A stretch of DNA of 64,000 nucleotides from Thalassococcus profundi (GCF_003344785.1 NZ_QPMK01000001.1:430388-494387), one strand, 5' to 3'. Positions 53,257-62,975 are shown, counted from the first letter of the stretch. Notes: a model not told the origin generated them from the sequence alone. A program made the numbers and translations.

Positions 53257-53999
53257 GTGGGATAGATAAGCTGCTGACACGAGGGTTTCAAACGGCGCTT
53301 TCGCTGATCTACCCGGCCCGCTGTATGTCCTGCGGCGGCCTGGTCGAGACGGATTTCGGCCTGTGTGGTGTCTGTTGGCGCGACACGCCCTTCGTCGCAG
53401 GCCTTGTCTGCGACCTCTGCGGCGTACCGCTGCCCGGCGAATCGACCGAGGCCGAACATTGCGACGACTGCCTGACGGTGGCCCGGCCCTGGGCGCAGGG
53501 CCGGGCGGCACTGCTCTACAGGGACACGGCGCGGCGGCTGGTGCTGGCGCTGAAACACGGCGACCGGCACGACATTGCCGTGCCGGCCGCACGCTGGATG
53601 GCCCGCGCGCTGCGGCCGATCCTGCCCGAAGACCCGTTGCTCGTGCCGGTGCCTCTGAACTTCTGGCGGCTCGCGGCACGGCGGTACAACCAGTCGGCGC
53701 TGCTGGCCAATGCGCTGGCGGCGGAGCTGGACTGCGACTGGTGCCCCGACGCGCTGATCCGGCCCCGGCGCACGCCGTCGCTGGACGGGCGCAGCCGCGA
53801 CGACCGCTTCGGCGTCCTGCAGGGCGCGATAGAGCCGCATCCGAAAAAGGCCGGCGTCCTGAAGGACCGTGCGGTGGTCATCGTCGATGACGTGATGACC
53901 TCGGGTGCCACGCTGGGCGCCGCGACAGAGGCGTGCCATGCGTCCGGTGCAAGCAGGGTTGTCACGGTGGTACTGGCACGCGTTGCAAAGGACACCTAA
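53247..53999 (+). CDS. comF: ComF family phosphoribosyltransferase-like protein
   Basis: A 250-aa protein with an N-terminal double zinc ribbon (CMSCGG, CGVCW, CDLCG, CDDC) and a C-terminal phosphoribosyltransferase fold with the PRPP loop VVIVDDVMTSGATL. ComF homologues are needed for DNA uptake in competent bacteria; elsewhere the role is unclear. No ATG exists near the conserved start: GTG at 53247 is the best available, but it overlaps the divergent gene by 10 bp, so the N-terminus is uncertain. Confidence 0.85.
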   Translation: MWTCGIDKLLTRGFQTALSLIYPARCMSCGGLVETDFGLCGVCWRDTPFVAGLVCDLCGVPLPGESTEAEHCDDCLTVARPWAQGRAALLYRDTARRLVLALKHGDRHDIAVPAARWMARALRPILPEDPLLVPVPLNFWRLAARRYNQSALLANALAAELDCDWCPDALIRPRRTPSLDGRSRDDRFGVLQGAIEPHPKKAGVLKDRAVVIVDDVMTSGATLGAATEACHASGASRVVTVVLARVAKDT

Positions 54000-54029
54000 A
54001 TCCCCGACAAAGGGATAAAGGATACCCAT

Positions 54030-54287
54030 ATGCAAAACGTCGACATCTATACCTCGCCGCTCTGCGGCTTTTGCCACGCGGCCAAGCGCCTGCTGACGCA
54101 GAAGGGCGTGTCGTTCAACGAGATCGATGTGCTGGCCGACCCCGCGCGCAAGCCCGAGATGATCACCCGCGCAGGCGGCGCCCGCACCGTGCCGCAGATC
54201 TTTGTCGGCGACACCCATGTGGGCGGCTGCGACGAGCTTTATGCCTTGGACAGGGCGGGCAAGCTGGACCCGCTGCTGGCCGCCTGA
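54030..54287 (+). CDS. grxC: Glutaredoxin 3
   Basis: An 85-aa dithiol glutaredoxin with active site CGFC at residues 12-15, the cis-Pro motif RTVPQIF and the GSH-binding GGCDEL. It reduces protein disulfides and glutathionylated proteins. Its TGA overlaps the ATG of the nitrilase-family gene by one base (TGATG), so the two are coupled. Confidence 0.96.
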   Translation: MQNVDIYTSPLCGFCHAAKRLLTQKGVSFNEIDVLADPARKPEMITRAGGARTVPQIFVGDTHVGGCDELYALDRAGKLDPLLAA

Positions 54288-55117
54288 TGCGCGCGGCGCT
54301 GCTCCAGATGACGGCCTCGGACAACCCGGGGCACAACCTCAATATCGTCTCTGAAATGCTGCGCCACGCGGTCAAGGAGGGCGCGACGTTCGTCCTGACG
54401 CCGGAGGTGACGAACTGCGTGTCGCTGGATCGCGCTCACCAGGCGTCGATGTTGCGGCACCAGACCGACGACCCGAGCCTGGCGAAGTTGCGCGAAGAGG
54501 CCGCCCGGCTGGGCGTCTGGATCCTGATCGGATCGCTGGCGCTTCGCGCCGATCCGCCGGAAGAGCGGTTCGTGAACCGGTCCTTCCTGATCGCGCCCGA
54601 CGGATCCATCGCCGCGCAGTACGACAAGATGCACATGTTCGACGTACAGGTCAGCGCCGAAGAGACGTATTGCGAATCCAGCGGCTATGCGCCGGGGGAT
54701 CGCGCGGTGTTGGCCGATACGCCGTTTGCACGGATCGGGATGACGGTCTGCTATGACCTGCGGTTTGCCTATCTCTACCGCGCGCTGGCCCATGCCGGGG
54801 CCGAGATCCTGACCGTGCCCTCGGCGTTTTCACCCGGAACCGGGCCGATGCACTGGGAACCGCTGCTGCGCGCCCGTGCCATAGAGACCGGCTGTTTCGT
54901 GCTGGCGCCCGCGCAGGTGGGCCTGCATCCGGCCTCGACCGGCAAGAGCCGCCGCACCTACGGTCATTCCCTGGCCGTGTCGCCCTGGGGAGAGGTGCTT
55001 CTCGATGCCGGGGAAAAGGTCGGGGCACATTTCGTCGACCTCGACCTTGGCGCGGTCGAGGCCGCCCGGCGCAAGGTCCCGTCGCTGACCCACGACCGCA
55101 GTTTCGAGGGCCCCTGA
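54287..55117 (+). CDS. Nitrilase-superfamily amidohydrolase (Nit1-like)
   Basis: A 276-aa carbon-nitrogen hydrolase with the Glu-Lys-Cys triad in VLTPEVTN, YDKMHMFDV and GMTVCYDLRF. Relatives of this length are Nit1-type deaminated-glutathione amidases, which would fit its coupling to glutaredoxin, but the substrate is inferred. ATG at 54287 is in the grxC stop; its own stop overlaps the marR start in the same way. Confidence 0.88.
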   Translation: MRAALLQMTASDNPGHNLNIVSEMLRHAVKEGATFVLTPEVTNCVSLDRAHQASMLRHQTDDPSLAKLREEAARLGVWILIGSLALRADPPEERFVNRSFLIAPDGSIAAQYDKMHMFDVQVSAEETYCESSGYAPGDRAVLADTPFARIGMTVCYDLRFAYLYRALAHAGAEILTVPSAFSPGTGPMHWEPLLRARAIETGCFVLAPAQVGLHPASTGKSRRTYGHSLAVSPWGEVLLDAGEKVGAHFVDLDLGAVEAARRKVPSLTHDRSFEGP

Positions 55118-55554
55118 TGTCCGCTATCGACGCGCTTTCCATATCCCTGATCAGCGAGCTTCTGACCGCCGATCAATTGCTGCGGAACCGGCTGACGCGG
55201 GTGCTGCCCGACCGCATGGAAATCTCGCATTTTTCGGTGCTTAACCACCTCGCCCGCGGCAGCGTAGAGCGGACGCCGGCGCAGTTGGCGCGCAGTTTCC
55301 ATGTCACCCGCGGCGCGATGACCAACACGCTGTCGCGGCTCGAGGCGTCGGGCTTCGTGCATGTGCGCCCGGACTGGGACGATGCGCGCAAGAAGCTCGT
55401 TGCGATCTCGCCGGCCGGGATGCGGGCGCGGGATGCGGCGCTGGCGGCGATCACCCCGCTCATTTCGGAAATCGTATCGGAACTGGGCGACCACAAGGTC
55501 CGCACGGCACTGCCGGTCCTGCGCGAAATCCGGCTGAAGCTGGAGAAGGGGTAG
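55117..55554 (+). CDS. MarR family transcriptional regulator
   Basis: A 145-aa winged-helix regulator: TPAQLARSFHVTRGAMTNTL forms the helix-turn-helix, followed by the wing VRPDWDDARKKLVAIS. It is the last gene of comF-grxC-nit-marR, coupled to the nitrilase-family gene through TGATG. It could sense oxidants or phenolics; no cysteine is present, which argues against an OhrR-type redox mechanism. It is convergent with ubiG, 7 bp apart. Confidence 0.92.
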   Translation: MSAIDALSISLISELLTADQLLRNRLTRVLPDRMEISHFSVLNHLARGSVERTPAQLARSFHVTRGAMTNTLSRLEASGFVHVRPDWDDARKKLVAISPAGMRARDAALAAITPLISEIVSELGDHKVRTALPVLREIRLKLEKG

Positions 55555-55561
55555 CCGCTGC

Positions 55562-56317
55562 TTACGCGGGTTTCAGCGCCGCCGTCACATAGTTCACCGA
55601 CAGGTCGCGGGCCGAGATGCGCCAGGTCCAGGTCACCGGGTTGAACTGGAACCCCTTGCGGTCCACCGGGTCGAGCCCGGCGCGCCGCAGCATGTCGAAC
55701 AGCTCTTCCGGGGTGACGAACTTGGTCCATTCATGGGTGCCCCTGGGCAGCCAGCGCATGACGTATTCGGCCCCGACGATGGCCATGGCGAAGCTTTTCG
55801 GATTGCGGTTAAGGGTCGAACAGAGGTGCAGACCGCCGGGTCGCAGCAGCCGGCGGCAGGCAGTGAGAAAGCCCAGCGGATCGGCCACGTGTTCGATCAC
55901 CTCCATGGTCAGCACCACGTCGAACTCTGCGGCGGTATCGGCGAGCGCTTCGGCGGTGGTGTGACGGTAGTCGATCCTTAACCCCGACTGTTCGGCATGG
56001 GTGCGGGCGACGGGAATGTTGCCTTCGGCTGCGTCGGCGCCGGTGACCTCGGCCCCGAGACGCGCCATCGGTTCGCACAGGAGCCCGCCGCCGCAGCCGA
56101 TATCGAGGATGCGCAGCCCGGCAAACGGCGCCCGCGTCCCAAGGTCGCGGTCGAACTCTCCGGCGATCTGGGCGGTGATGTAGTCCAGCCGGATCGGGTT
56201 CAGCATGTGCAGCGGCTTGAACTTGCCATTCGGATCCCACCATTCGGCGGCCATGGCCTCGAACTTGGCGATTTCGGACGGATCGACGGTGTTGGTGGTC
56301 ATCTTGGAAATTCCCAT
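55562..56317 (-). CDS. ubiG: Ubiquinone biosynthesis O-methyltransferase UbiG
   Basis: Performs both O-methylations of ubiquinone synthesis. The 251-aa protein has the family block [18 protein letters not shown], the SAM motif [20 protein letters not shown] and [12 protein letters not shown]. The first ATG (56317) lacks a good ribosome site; the second, at 56302 (MTTNTVDP), is an equally likely start. It is divergent from pip, 35 bp apart. Confidence 0.95.
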   Translation of the reverse strand: MGISKMTTNTVDPSEIAKFEAMAAEWWDPNGKFKPLHMLNPIRLDYITAQIAGEFDRDLGTRAPFAGLRILDIGCGGGLLCEPMARLGAEVTGADAAEGNIPVARTHAEQSGLRIDYRHTTAEALADTAAEFDVVLTMEVIEHVADPLGFLTACRRLLRPGGLHLCSTLNRNPKSFAMAIVGAEYVMRWLPRGTHEWTKFVTPEELFDMLRRAGLDPVDRKGFQFNPVTWTWRISARDLSVNYVTAALKPA

Positions 56318-56352
56318 GGTCTTTTGCCCGCACAGTCCAATATAGATCAGAC

Positions 56353-57327
56353 ATGGACAAGGACTTGGGCCAAAAACGCGCAGTGCAATACCTGTATCCG
56401 CCGATCGACCCGTTCGACCAGCGCATGCTGGACGTGGGGGACGGGCATACCGTTTATGTCGAACAATGCGGCAACCCCGAGGGACGTCCGGTGATCGTGC
56501 TGCATGGCGGGCCGGGCGGCGGGTGCAGCCCGGCGATGCGGCGGTACTTCGACCCGAAAGTTTATCGCATCGTGCTGTTCGATCAGCGCGGCTGCGGCCG
56601 GTCGCGGCCCCATGCGAGCGTGACCGACAACACCACCTGGGACCTTGTGGCGGATATCGAGCGCATCCGCCATACGCTGGGCATCGACCGCTTCGTGGTT
56701 TTCGGCGGCAGCTGGGGGGCGACGCTGGCGCTGATCTACGGCATCAGCCATCCCGAGCGGGTGACGCATCTGGTGCTGCGCGGCGTCTTCATGATGACGC
56801 AGGCAGAGCTTGACTGGTTCTACGGTGGCGGCGCAGGGCAGTTCTGGCCGGAACCCTGGGCGCGGTTCGTCGACCTCATTCCCGAAGACGAACGCGACGA
56901 CCTGATCGCGGCCTATCATCGGCGGCTGTTTTCCGGCGACCTGCGGATCGAGACGAAATACGCCCGCGCCTGGTCGTCCTGGGAAAACGCGCTGGCCTCG
57001 GTCTATTCGAGCGGTCAGGGCGGGGAGGCGCCGGGGGAATATGCCCGCGCCTTCGCGCGGCTGGAAAACCACTACTTCGCGAATGCCGGTTTCCTTGAAC
57101 AGGACGGCTGGATCCTGCAGAACGTCGGACGAATCCGCGACATTCCGGGGGTGATCGTGCAGGGCCGTTACGACATGATCTGCCCGCCGGTCCGCGCCTG
57201 GCAACTGGCAAAGGCCTGGCCCAATGCCGATTTGCGGATGATCCGCAATGCCGGGCATGCGCTGTCCGAGCCGGGGATCAGCGCCGAACTGGTGCGGGTC
57301 ATGGACCAGATCGCCGAAACCGCCTGA
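56353..57327 (+). CDS. pip: Proline iminopeptidase
   Basis: Alpha/beta-hydrolase peptidase of family S33 releasing N-terminal proline. The 324-aa protein has the oxyanion loop [28 protein letters not shown], nucleophile [10 protein letters not shown], Asp in GRYDMICPP and His in [10 protein letters not shown]. It lies 80 bp upstream of a peptide ABC importer operon on the same strand, so it may act on imported peptides. Confidence 0.95.
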   Translation: MDKDLGQKRAVQYLYPPIDPFDQRMLDVGDGHTVYVEQCGNPEGRPVIVLHGGPGGGCSPAMRRYFDPKVYRIVLFDQRGCGRSRPHASVTDNTTWDLVADIERIRHTLGIDRFVVFGGSWGATLALIYGISHPERVTHLVLRGVFMMTQAELDWFYGGGAGQFWPEPWARFVDLIPEDERDDLIAAYHRRLFSGDLRIETKYARAWSSWENALASVYSSGQGGEAPGEYARAFARLENHYFANAGFLEQDGWILQNVGRIRDIPGVIVQGRYDMICPPVRAWQLAKAWPNADLRMIRNAGHALSEPGISAELVRVMDQIAETA

Positions 57328-57363
57328 ACCGGGCCTCTGGACAAACCTTTACAGTTGCCGTGA

Positions 57364-57377
57364 ACACGTTAACGTGT
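57364..57377. promoter_or_regulatory. 14-bp palindrome upstream of the peptide importer operon
   Basis: Perfect palindrome ACACGTTAACGTGT, 30 bp before the GTG start of the first permease gene. It is flanked by a longer inverted repeat CTGGACA (57337-57343) and TGTCCAG (57377-57383). The form and position fit an operator for a dimeric repressor; the regulator is unknown. Confidence 0.5.
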
Positions 57378-57407
57378 GTCCAGCGCTAACAGGGCGGCTG
57401 CGATTAC

Positions 57408-58406
57408 GTGAATCCCGTTTTCAAAATCATTCTCCAGCGTCTGGCCCTCGGCCTGCTGACGCTGTTCATCGTTTCGGTCGTGATCTTCACCGCGGTCAAC
57501 ATGCTGCCCGGCGATTTCGCAGAGGCGATCCTGGGCCAGGGCGCCACGCCCGAAGCGGTCGCCGCGATCCGCCGTGACCTGGGGCTCGATCAGGACCCGG
57601 TGACGCGCTATTTCCAGTGGCTTGCCGGTGCGGTTCAGGGCGACCTCGGCAATTCCTTCGCCCAGGCCAATTTCGCCAGCTTCGTCGGAACCGAGGGCAG
57701 CGCCAACATGGCATCGGTCGCCAACCAGATCGGACCGCGGTTCTGGAACACCATGTTCCTCGCGGGGGTGACGGCGCTGATTGCCGTGCCCTTCGCGGTG
57801 ATCCTCGGCATCCTTGCGGCGCTCTACCGCAATTCGGCCTTCGACAAGTTCGCCAACATGTTCACGCTCACCTCGATCAGCAGCCCGGAATTCTTCCTGG
57901 CCTATATCCTGATCCTGTTCCTCGCGGTGCTGAATCCGATGCTTCCGTCCCTGTCGAACATCTATGCCGACATGGGCCTGGGCGAGCGGCTGGAAAAGAC
58001 GCTGCTGCCGGCGCTGACGCTGACATTGGTGGTCACCGCGCACATGATGCGGATGACCCGTGCCGCGATCATCAACCTTCTGGCGTCGCCCTATATCGAG
58101 ATGGCGCGGCTCAAGGGCATATCGCCGCTGCGGGTGATCGTGAAGCACGCGCTGCCCAATGCTTTGGCGCCGATCATCAACGTCATCGCCCTGAACCTCG
58201 CCTATCTCATCACCGGCGTCGTCGTGGTCGAGGTGGTCTTCGTCTATCCGGGCATCGGCCAGCTCTTCGTCGATTCGGTCAAGATTCGGGATATCCCGGT
58301 AGTGCAGGCCTGCTGCCTGATCTTCGCGGGCGCCTACATCCTGCTGAACCTCACCGCCGACATCATGTCTATCCTCTCGAACCCGCGGCTGAGGCATCCG
58401 AAATGA
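57408..58406 (+). CDS. Peptide-type ABC importer permease (DppB-like)
   Basis: A 332-aa inner-membrane permease with six helices. The N-terminal helix is IILQRLALGLLTLFIVSVV; the cytoplasmic EAA loop, contacting the ATPase, is MARLKGISPLRVIVKHALPNAL. The start is GTG at 57408. The stop overlaps the second permease start (ATGA). First gene of a permease-permease-ATPase-binding protein operon. Confidence 0.93.
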   Translation: MNPVFKIILQRLALGLLTLFIVSVVIFTAVNMLPGDFAEAILGQGATPEAVAAIRRDLGLDQDPVTRYFQWLAGAVQGDLGNSFAQANFASFVGTEGSANMASVANQIGPRFWNTMFLAGVTALIAVPFAVILGILAALYRNSAFDKFANMFTLTSISSPEFFLAYILILFLAVLNPMLPSLSNIYADMGLGERLEKTLLPALTLTLVVTAHMMRMTRAAIINLLASPYIEMARLKGISPLRVIVKHALPNALAPIINVIALNLAYLITGVVVVEVVFVYPGIGQLFVDSVKIRDIPVVQACCLIFAGAYILLNLTADIMSILSNPRLRHPK

Positions 58407-59608
58407 GCCTGTGGATGCAGATCGTCGTCGTACTCCTCCTGTGTCTGGCCGGCGGCTGGGCCTTCCGCTTTGCCGGGATCAAGGCGACCGATGGCAAACC
58501 GTTCTACCGTGACATGCCGCTGAGCGTGGCCTTCGGCTATGTGCTGGGCGCGGTGCTGCTGGTCTGGATCGTCTGGTCCTACTACCTGTCGCGGACGCTG
58601 CCCGCGCCCGAGGTCAACAAGTACTTCTTCTTCCGCATTGCCATCGAAGGTTTCATCATCTTCGCGCTGTTCGCCTGGCTGTTCCGCCTTCTGGGGCGGA
58701 GCGTCGGCACCTCCACGACGAAAAAGCTGTTCCGGCAGATGCCGTTGACCGCGAGTTTCGGTATCCTGATGATCCTGATCTACGCCTTTCTCGCGATCTT
58801 TGCCGGGCTGCTGGCGCCCTACGGACAGGAACAGATCGTGCCCGGCGTCGCGGCCAACATACCGCCCGGCGGCAATCCGGCGATGGGCGGCAACCGGGAC
58901 TTTCCGCTGGGCACCGACCAGATCGGCCGCGACATCCTCAGCCGCCTGATCTACGGCGCGCAAAACACCGTGGGCATCGCCTTTGCCACCACCTGCCTTG
59001 CCTTCTTCATCGGCGGGTCGCTCGGGTTCCTGGCCGCGACCCTGGGCGGCTGGCTCGACCAGGTGCTGAGCCGCGGGGTCGACGTGCTGATGGCGATTCC
59101 GTCGCTGATCTTTGCGCTGCTGCTGATGACCATCGCCAGCGCCTGGGCCGGATCCGAGAAGGGGCTTTTGACATTCTACATGGTCATCATCATCGCGGTG
59201 ATCGACAGCACGCGGGTGTTCCGGCTGGCCCGCGCCGTGGGCGCGAACATCGTCGTGATGGATTACATCGAAGCCGCGAAGCTGCGCGGCGAGGGGCTGG
59301 GATATCTCATCTTCAAGGAAATCCTGCCCAATGCCACCGCACCGCTGCTGGCGGAATTCGGGCTGCGCTTCTGCTTTGTGTTCCTAACCATCGCGTCTCT
59401 GTCGTTCCTCGGCGTCGGCATCCAGCCGCCGCTGGCGGATTGGGGCACGATGGTGCGCGACCTAGCGCAGTTCATCAACTTCGCTGCGTTCGCGCCGCAG
59501 GTGGCGAGCGCACCGCTGCTGGCGGCGGGGGCCATCGCGCTGCTGACCGTGGCGGTGAACTTCGTGGTGGACTGGATGCTGCACAGATCGTCGGGGCTGA
59601 AGGAATGA
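58403..59608 (+). CDS. Peptide-type ABC importer permease (DppC-like) with N-terminal extension
   Basis: A 401-aa permease, about 100 residues longer than usual DppC. The standard part begins at about residue 105 (FRQMPLTASFG, then helix ILMILIYAFLAIFAGLLAP) and includes FPLGTDQIGRDILSRLIYG and the EAA loop AAKLRGEGLGYLIFKEILPN. The extension adds about three predicted helices (about 6-22, 44-62, 74-97). Its FYRDMPLSVAFG (34-45) resembles LFRQMPLTASFG (109-120), suggesting an internal duplication. Confidence 0.92.
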   Translation: MSLWMQIVVVLLLCLAGGWAFRFAGIKATDGKPFYRDMPLSVAFGYVLGAVLLVWIVWSYYLSRTLPAPEVNKYFFFRIAIEGFIIFALFAWLFRLLGRSVGTSTTKKLFRQMPLTASFGILMILIYAFLAIFAGLLAPYGQEQIVPGVAANIPPGGNPAMGGNRDFPLGTDQIGRDILSRLIYGAQNTVGIAFATTCLAFFIGGSLGFLAATLGGWLDQVLSRGVDVLMAIPSLIFALLLMTIASAWAGSEKGLLTFYMVIIIAVIDSTRVFRLARAVGANIVVMDYIEAAKLRGEGLGYLIFKEILPNATAPLLAEFGLRFCFVFLTIASLSFLGVGIQPPLADWGTMVRDLAQFINFAAFAPQVASAPLLAAGAIALLTVAVNFVVDWMLHRSSGLKE

Positions 59609-61251
59609 GCCGTCTGCTGACAATGACCGATATCTGGATCGAAGGCCGGTCCGACGAGGTCTGGAACCCGATCATCAACGGCGTCGACCTGCACCTTAAC
59701 AAAGGTGAGGTGCTGGGCCTGATCGGCGAATCCGGGGCCGGCAAATCCACCATGGGCCTGGCCGCCATGGGCTTCTGCCGGGACGGCGTGCGGATCGCCA
59801 AGGGGTCGGTAAATTTCGATGGCATCGACCTCGTGAAAGCCAGCGCCGAGGTCAAGCGCGGGCTACTAGGCAAACGCATCGCCTACGTGGCGCAGTCGGC
59901 GGCGGCGTCCTTCAATCCTGCGCACAAGATCATCGAACAGCACACCGAGGGACCGACCCAGCATGGCGTCATGGGCAAGTCCGAGAGCGAACGCGACGCG
60001 ATGGAGCTTTACGCCAAGCTGCGCCTGCCCCATCCCGAAGAGATCGGCTTCCGCTATCCGCATCAGGTCAGCGGCGGGCAGTTGCAGCGGGCGATGACGG
60101 CGATGGCCATGTCCTGCCGTCCCGACCTCATCATCTTCGACGAACCGACCACGGCGCTGGACGTGACGACGCAGATCGAGGTGCTGGCCAGCATCCGCGA
60201 CATCGTCGACCAGTTCGGCACCGCGGCGATCTACATCACCCACGACCTTGCCGTGGTGGCGCAGATGGCCGACCGCATCAAGGTTCTGCTGCGCGGCGAC
60301 GAGGTGGAAACGCAAGACACCCGCGCCATGCTGAGCCATCCGAAGGAGGACTATACCAAGAGCCTTTGGGCGGTGCGCGAGTTCAAGCGCCCGCAGAAGC
60401 CGCCGGTGCACGACCGTGCCACGCCGGTTGTGTCGGTGCAGGGGATCACCGCGGGCTACGGCAAGATCGACGTGTTGTATGACGTGAGCTTTGACATCCA
60501 CGAGGGCCGCACCGTTGCGGTGGTGGGCGAAAGCGGCTCGGGAAAGTCCACGACCGCGCGCTGCATCACCGGGCTGCTGCCGCCGCGCAAGGGGGTGATC
60601 GAATTCGATGGTGTGGCGCTGCCGCTGGATTACCGCAAGCGCAGCAAGGACCAGCTGCGGCAGGTGCAGATGATCTACCAGATGGCCGACACCGCGCTGA
60701 ACCCGCGCAAGACCATCGGAGAGATCATCGGTCGCCCGGTGGAATTCTACATGGGCCTCAAGGGCCGCGACAAACGCCGCCGGGTCGAAGAGCTTCTGGA
60801 CCAGATCGAACTGCCCGCCGATCGGTACATCGACCGGCTGCCCTCCGAGCTGTCGGGCGGCCAGAAACAGCGCATCGGCATCGCCCGCGCCCTGGCGGCA
60901 GAGCCGCGCTTCATCATCTGCGACGAGGTGACCTCGGCGCTCGACCAGCTGGTCGCAGAAGGCATCCTGCGGCTGCTTGCGAAATTGCAGGACGAGCTGA
61001 AACTGAGTTACATGTTCATCACCCACGATCTTGCCACGGTACGGTCCATCGCCGACGAGGTGGTGGTGATGAAGGACGGCGAGGTGGTCGAACAGGGCCC
61101 CAAGGTCGAGATGTTCCAGCCGCCACACCACCCCTACACCGACCTGCTGCTCAGCTCGGTGCCCGAGATGGACCCGGACTGGCTCAACACGCTGCTGAAG
61201 GAACGCGGAGTTGATAACATCGGCGATGCCGCCGTGCAGAAGATGGATTAG
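59605..61251 (+). CDS. Fused double ABC ATPase for peptide import (DppD-DppF type)
   Basis: A 548-aa protein with two ATPase domains. The first has IGESGAGKSTMGLA, HQVSGGQLQRAMTAMA and LIIFDEPTTALD. The second, from about residue 275, has VGESGSGKSTTARC, SELSGGQKQRIGIARA and FIICDEVTSALD. The first signature (VSGGQ) and the second (LSGGQ) are intact. Its ATG overlaps the previous stop. C-terminal to the second domain is the oligopeptide-binding-ATPase extension HHPYTDLLLSSVPEM. Confidence 0.94.
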   Translation: MSRLLTMTDIWIEGRSDEVWNPIINGVDLHLNKGEVLGLIGESGAGKSTMGLAAMGFCRDGVRIAKGSVNFDGIDLVKASAEVKRGLLGKRIAYVAQSAAASFNPAHKIIEQHTEGPTQHGVMGKSESERDAMELYAKLRLPHPEEIGFRYPHQVSGGQLQRAMTAMAMSCRPDLIIFDEPTTALDVTTQIEVLASIRDIVDQFGTAAIYITHDLAVVAQMADRIKVLLRGDEVETQDTRAMLSHPKEDYTKSLWAVREFKRPQKPPVHDRATPVVSVQGITAGYGKIDVLYDVSFDIHEGRTVAVVGESGSGKSTTARCITGLLPPRKGVIEFDGVALPLDYRKRSKDQLRQVQMIYQMADTALNPRKTIGEIIGRPVEFYMGLKGRDKRRRVEELLDQIELPADRYIDRLPSELSGGQKQRIGIARALAAEPRFIICDEVTSALDQLVAEGILRLLAKLQDELKLSYMFITHDLATVRSIADEVVVMKDGEVVEQGPKVEMFQPPHHPYTDLLLSSVPEMDPDWLNTLLKERGVDNIGDAAVQKMD

Positions 61252-61323
61252 ATTAGGCCCCGTATCGCGCGGGTGTCACAGACGCGGGGCAACCTGCAAA
61301 AGACGAAACCAGGGAGAACGACA

Positions 61324-62877
61324 ATGAGACATATCAGCAGACGCGGACTGCTTCAGACCGGCGCCGCCGCCGGTGTTCTGGCCGCCAGCGGCCTGCCGCT
61401 GCGGGCGCAGGGCAAACGCGGGGGGCGCCTGCGCGTGGCCCTGTCGGGCGCCAACACCAGCGACAGCTGGGACGGCCGGACGCATTCCGACATCTTCATG
61501 CAGGCCGCCGCCCAGGGCGGGGTGTTCGACAGCCTGACCGAAGTGGCCGCCGACGGGTCGCTGGTGGGAGAGCTTGCCACCGATTGGGAAGCCACGCCCG
61601 ATGCCAAGACCTGGACCTTCAACCTGCGCCAAGGCGTGACCTTCCACAACGGCAAGCCCTTCGGCGCCGACGACGTGATCGAGTCGCTGCAACTGCACGT
61701 GGCCGAGGGGTCGAAATCCGCCGCCCAGCCGCTGGTCGCCGCGATCACCGAGATGAAGAAGATCACCGATCACCAGGTGCAGTTCACGCTGGAAAACGGC
61801 AATGCCGATTTCCCCTACCTGATGTCGGACTACCACCTGCTGATCTATCCCGCCGGCCAGATCGAGGAATCCATCGCCAACGGCATCGGCACCGGCCTCT
61901 ACTCGGTCGTCAGCTTCGAGCCGGGTGTGCGTTTCGTGGGCCGCCGCGTCGACAGCCACTACAAGGACGGGAACGCCGGCTGGTTCGACGAGGTCGAATT
62001 CATCGCCGTGAACGATGCCACTGCCCGGATGAACGCGCTGATGACCGGCCAGGTCGACAGTATCGACCGGGTCGATTTCAAGACCGAAGCGCTTTTGAAA
62101 GCCAACCCGATGCTTCGCATCCAGGAGCTGACCGGCAACCAGCACTTCACCTTCCCGATGCTGACGAACGTGTCGCCGCTGGACAACGTCAACGTCCGCA
62201 AGGCGCTCAAATACGGGATCAACCGCCAGGAAATGGTCGACAAGATCCTGCAGGGCCACGGACGCATCGGCAACGACACGCCCATCGGTCCGGCCAACCA
62301 GTATTTCGCCGACGATATCGAGCAGTTGACCTACGATCCGGACAAGGCCGCCTTCTACCTGAAAGAGGCGGGCATGGACTCGCTCGACCTCGACCTCTCG
62401 GCCTCTTCGGCAGCCTTCGCCGGCGCGCTGGACGCGGCGCAGCTGTATCAGGCCTCGGCGAAACCGGCGGGCATCAACCTCAACGTGGTGCAGGAACCGG
62501 CGGACGGCTACTGGTCGAACGTCTGGCTGAAAAAGCCGTTCTCGGCCGCCTACTGGTCGGGCCGCGCCACCGAGGACTGGATGTTCTCGAACGCCTTCGA
62601 GGAAGGCGTGCCGTGGAACGACAGCCAGTGGGGATCGGAGGACAGCGAACGCTTCCAGAACCTGCTGATCGAAGCACGTGCCGAGCTCGACAGCGACAAG
62701 CGCCGCGAGATGTACACCGAAATGCAGGTCATCCTGCGCGACGAAGGCGGCGTGATCATCCCGATGTTCGCCAACTGGGTGCAGGCGCTCAGCAATGCGG
62801 TTGCGACACCCGAGGCGGTGGGCAACCTCTACCGTATGGACAACGGCCGCATGGCCGAACGGTGGTGGATGGCGTAA
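61324..62877 (+). CDS. Peptide-type ABC importer, periplasmic binding protein
   Basis: A 517-aa family 5 solute-binding protein exported by a Tat-like signal (ISRRGLLQTGAAAGVLA, RR at residues 6-7). Family blocks include LATDWEATPDAKTWTFNLR and GVTFHNGKPFGADDVIESL near residue 100, and RKALKYGINRQEMV. It is the last gene of the operon, followed by an intrinsic terminator. The substrate could be di- or oligopeptides or another DppA-type ligand; adjacency to pip favours peptides. Confidence 0.92.
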   Translation: MRHISRRGLLQTGAAAGVLAASGLPLRAQGKRGGRLRVALSGANTSDSWDGRTHSDIFMQAAAQGGVFDSLTEVAADGSLVGELATDWEATPDAKTWTFNLRQGVTFHNGKPFGADDVIESLQLHVAEGSKSAAQPLVAAITEMKKITDHQVQFTLENGNADFPYLMSDYHLLIYPAGQIEESIANGIGTGLYSVVSFEPGVRFVGRRVDSHYKDGNAGWFDEVEFIAVNDATARMNALMTGQVDSIDRVDFKTEALLKANPMLRIQELTGNQHFTFPMLTNVSPLDNVNVRKALKYGINRQEMVDKILQGHGRIGNDTPIGPANQYFADDIEQLTYDPDKAAFYLKEAGMDSLDLDLSASSAAFAGALDAAQLYQASAKPAGINLNVVQEPADGYWSNVWLKKPFSAAYWSGRATEDWMFSNAFEEGVPWNDSQWGSEDSERFQNLLIEARAELDSDKRREMYTEMQVILRDEGGVIIPMFANWVQALSNAVATPEAVGNLYRMDNGRMAERWWMA

Positions 62878-62901
62878 GCCTCACCGTCCGAAGACACCGG
62901 A

Positions 62902-62931
62902 AACGCCCCGCCATTGCGCGGGGCGTTTTCG
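62902..62931 (+). terminator. Intrinsic terminator of the peptide importer operon
   Basis: Perfect 10-bp stem AACGCCCCGC/GCGGGGCGTT with a 6-base loop, continued by TTCGTT, 24 bp after the stop of the binding-protein gene. Confidence 0.9.
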
Positions 62932-62975
62932 TTGCGCGGGCTGATCGGCCGTCGCGCAGGTGGAGGGGGCAGGAT

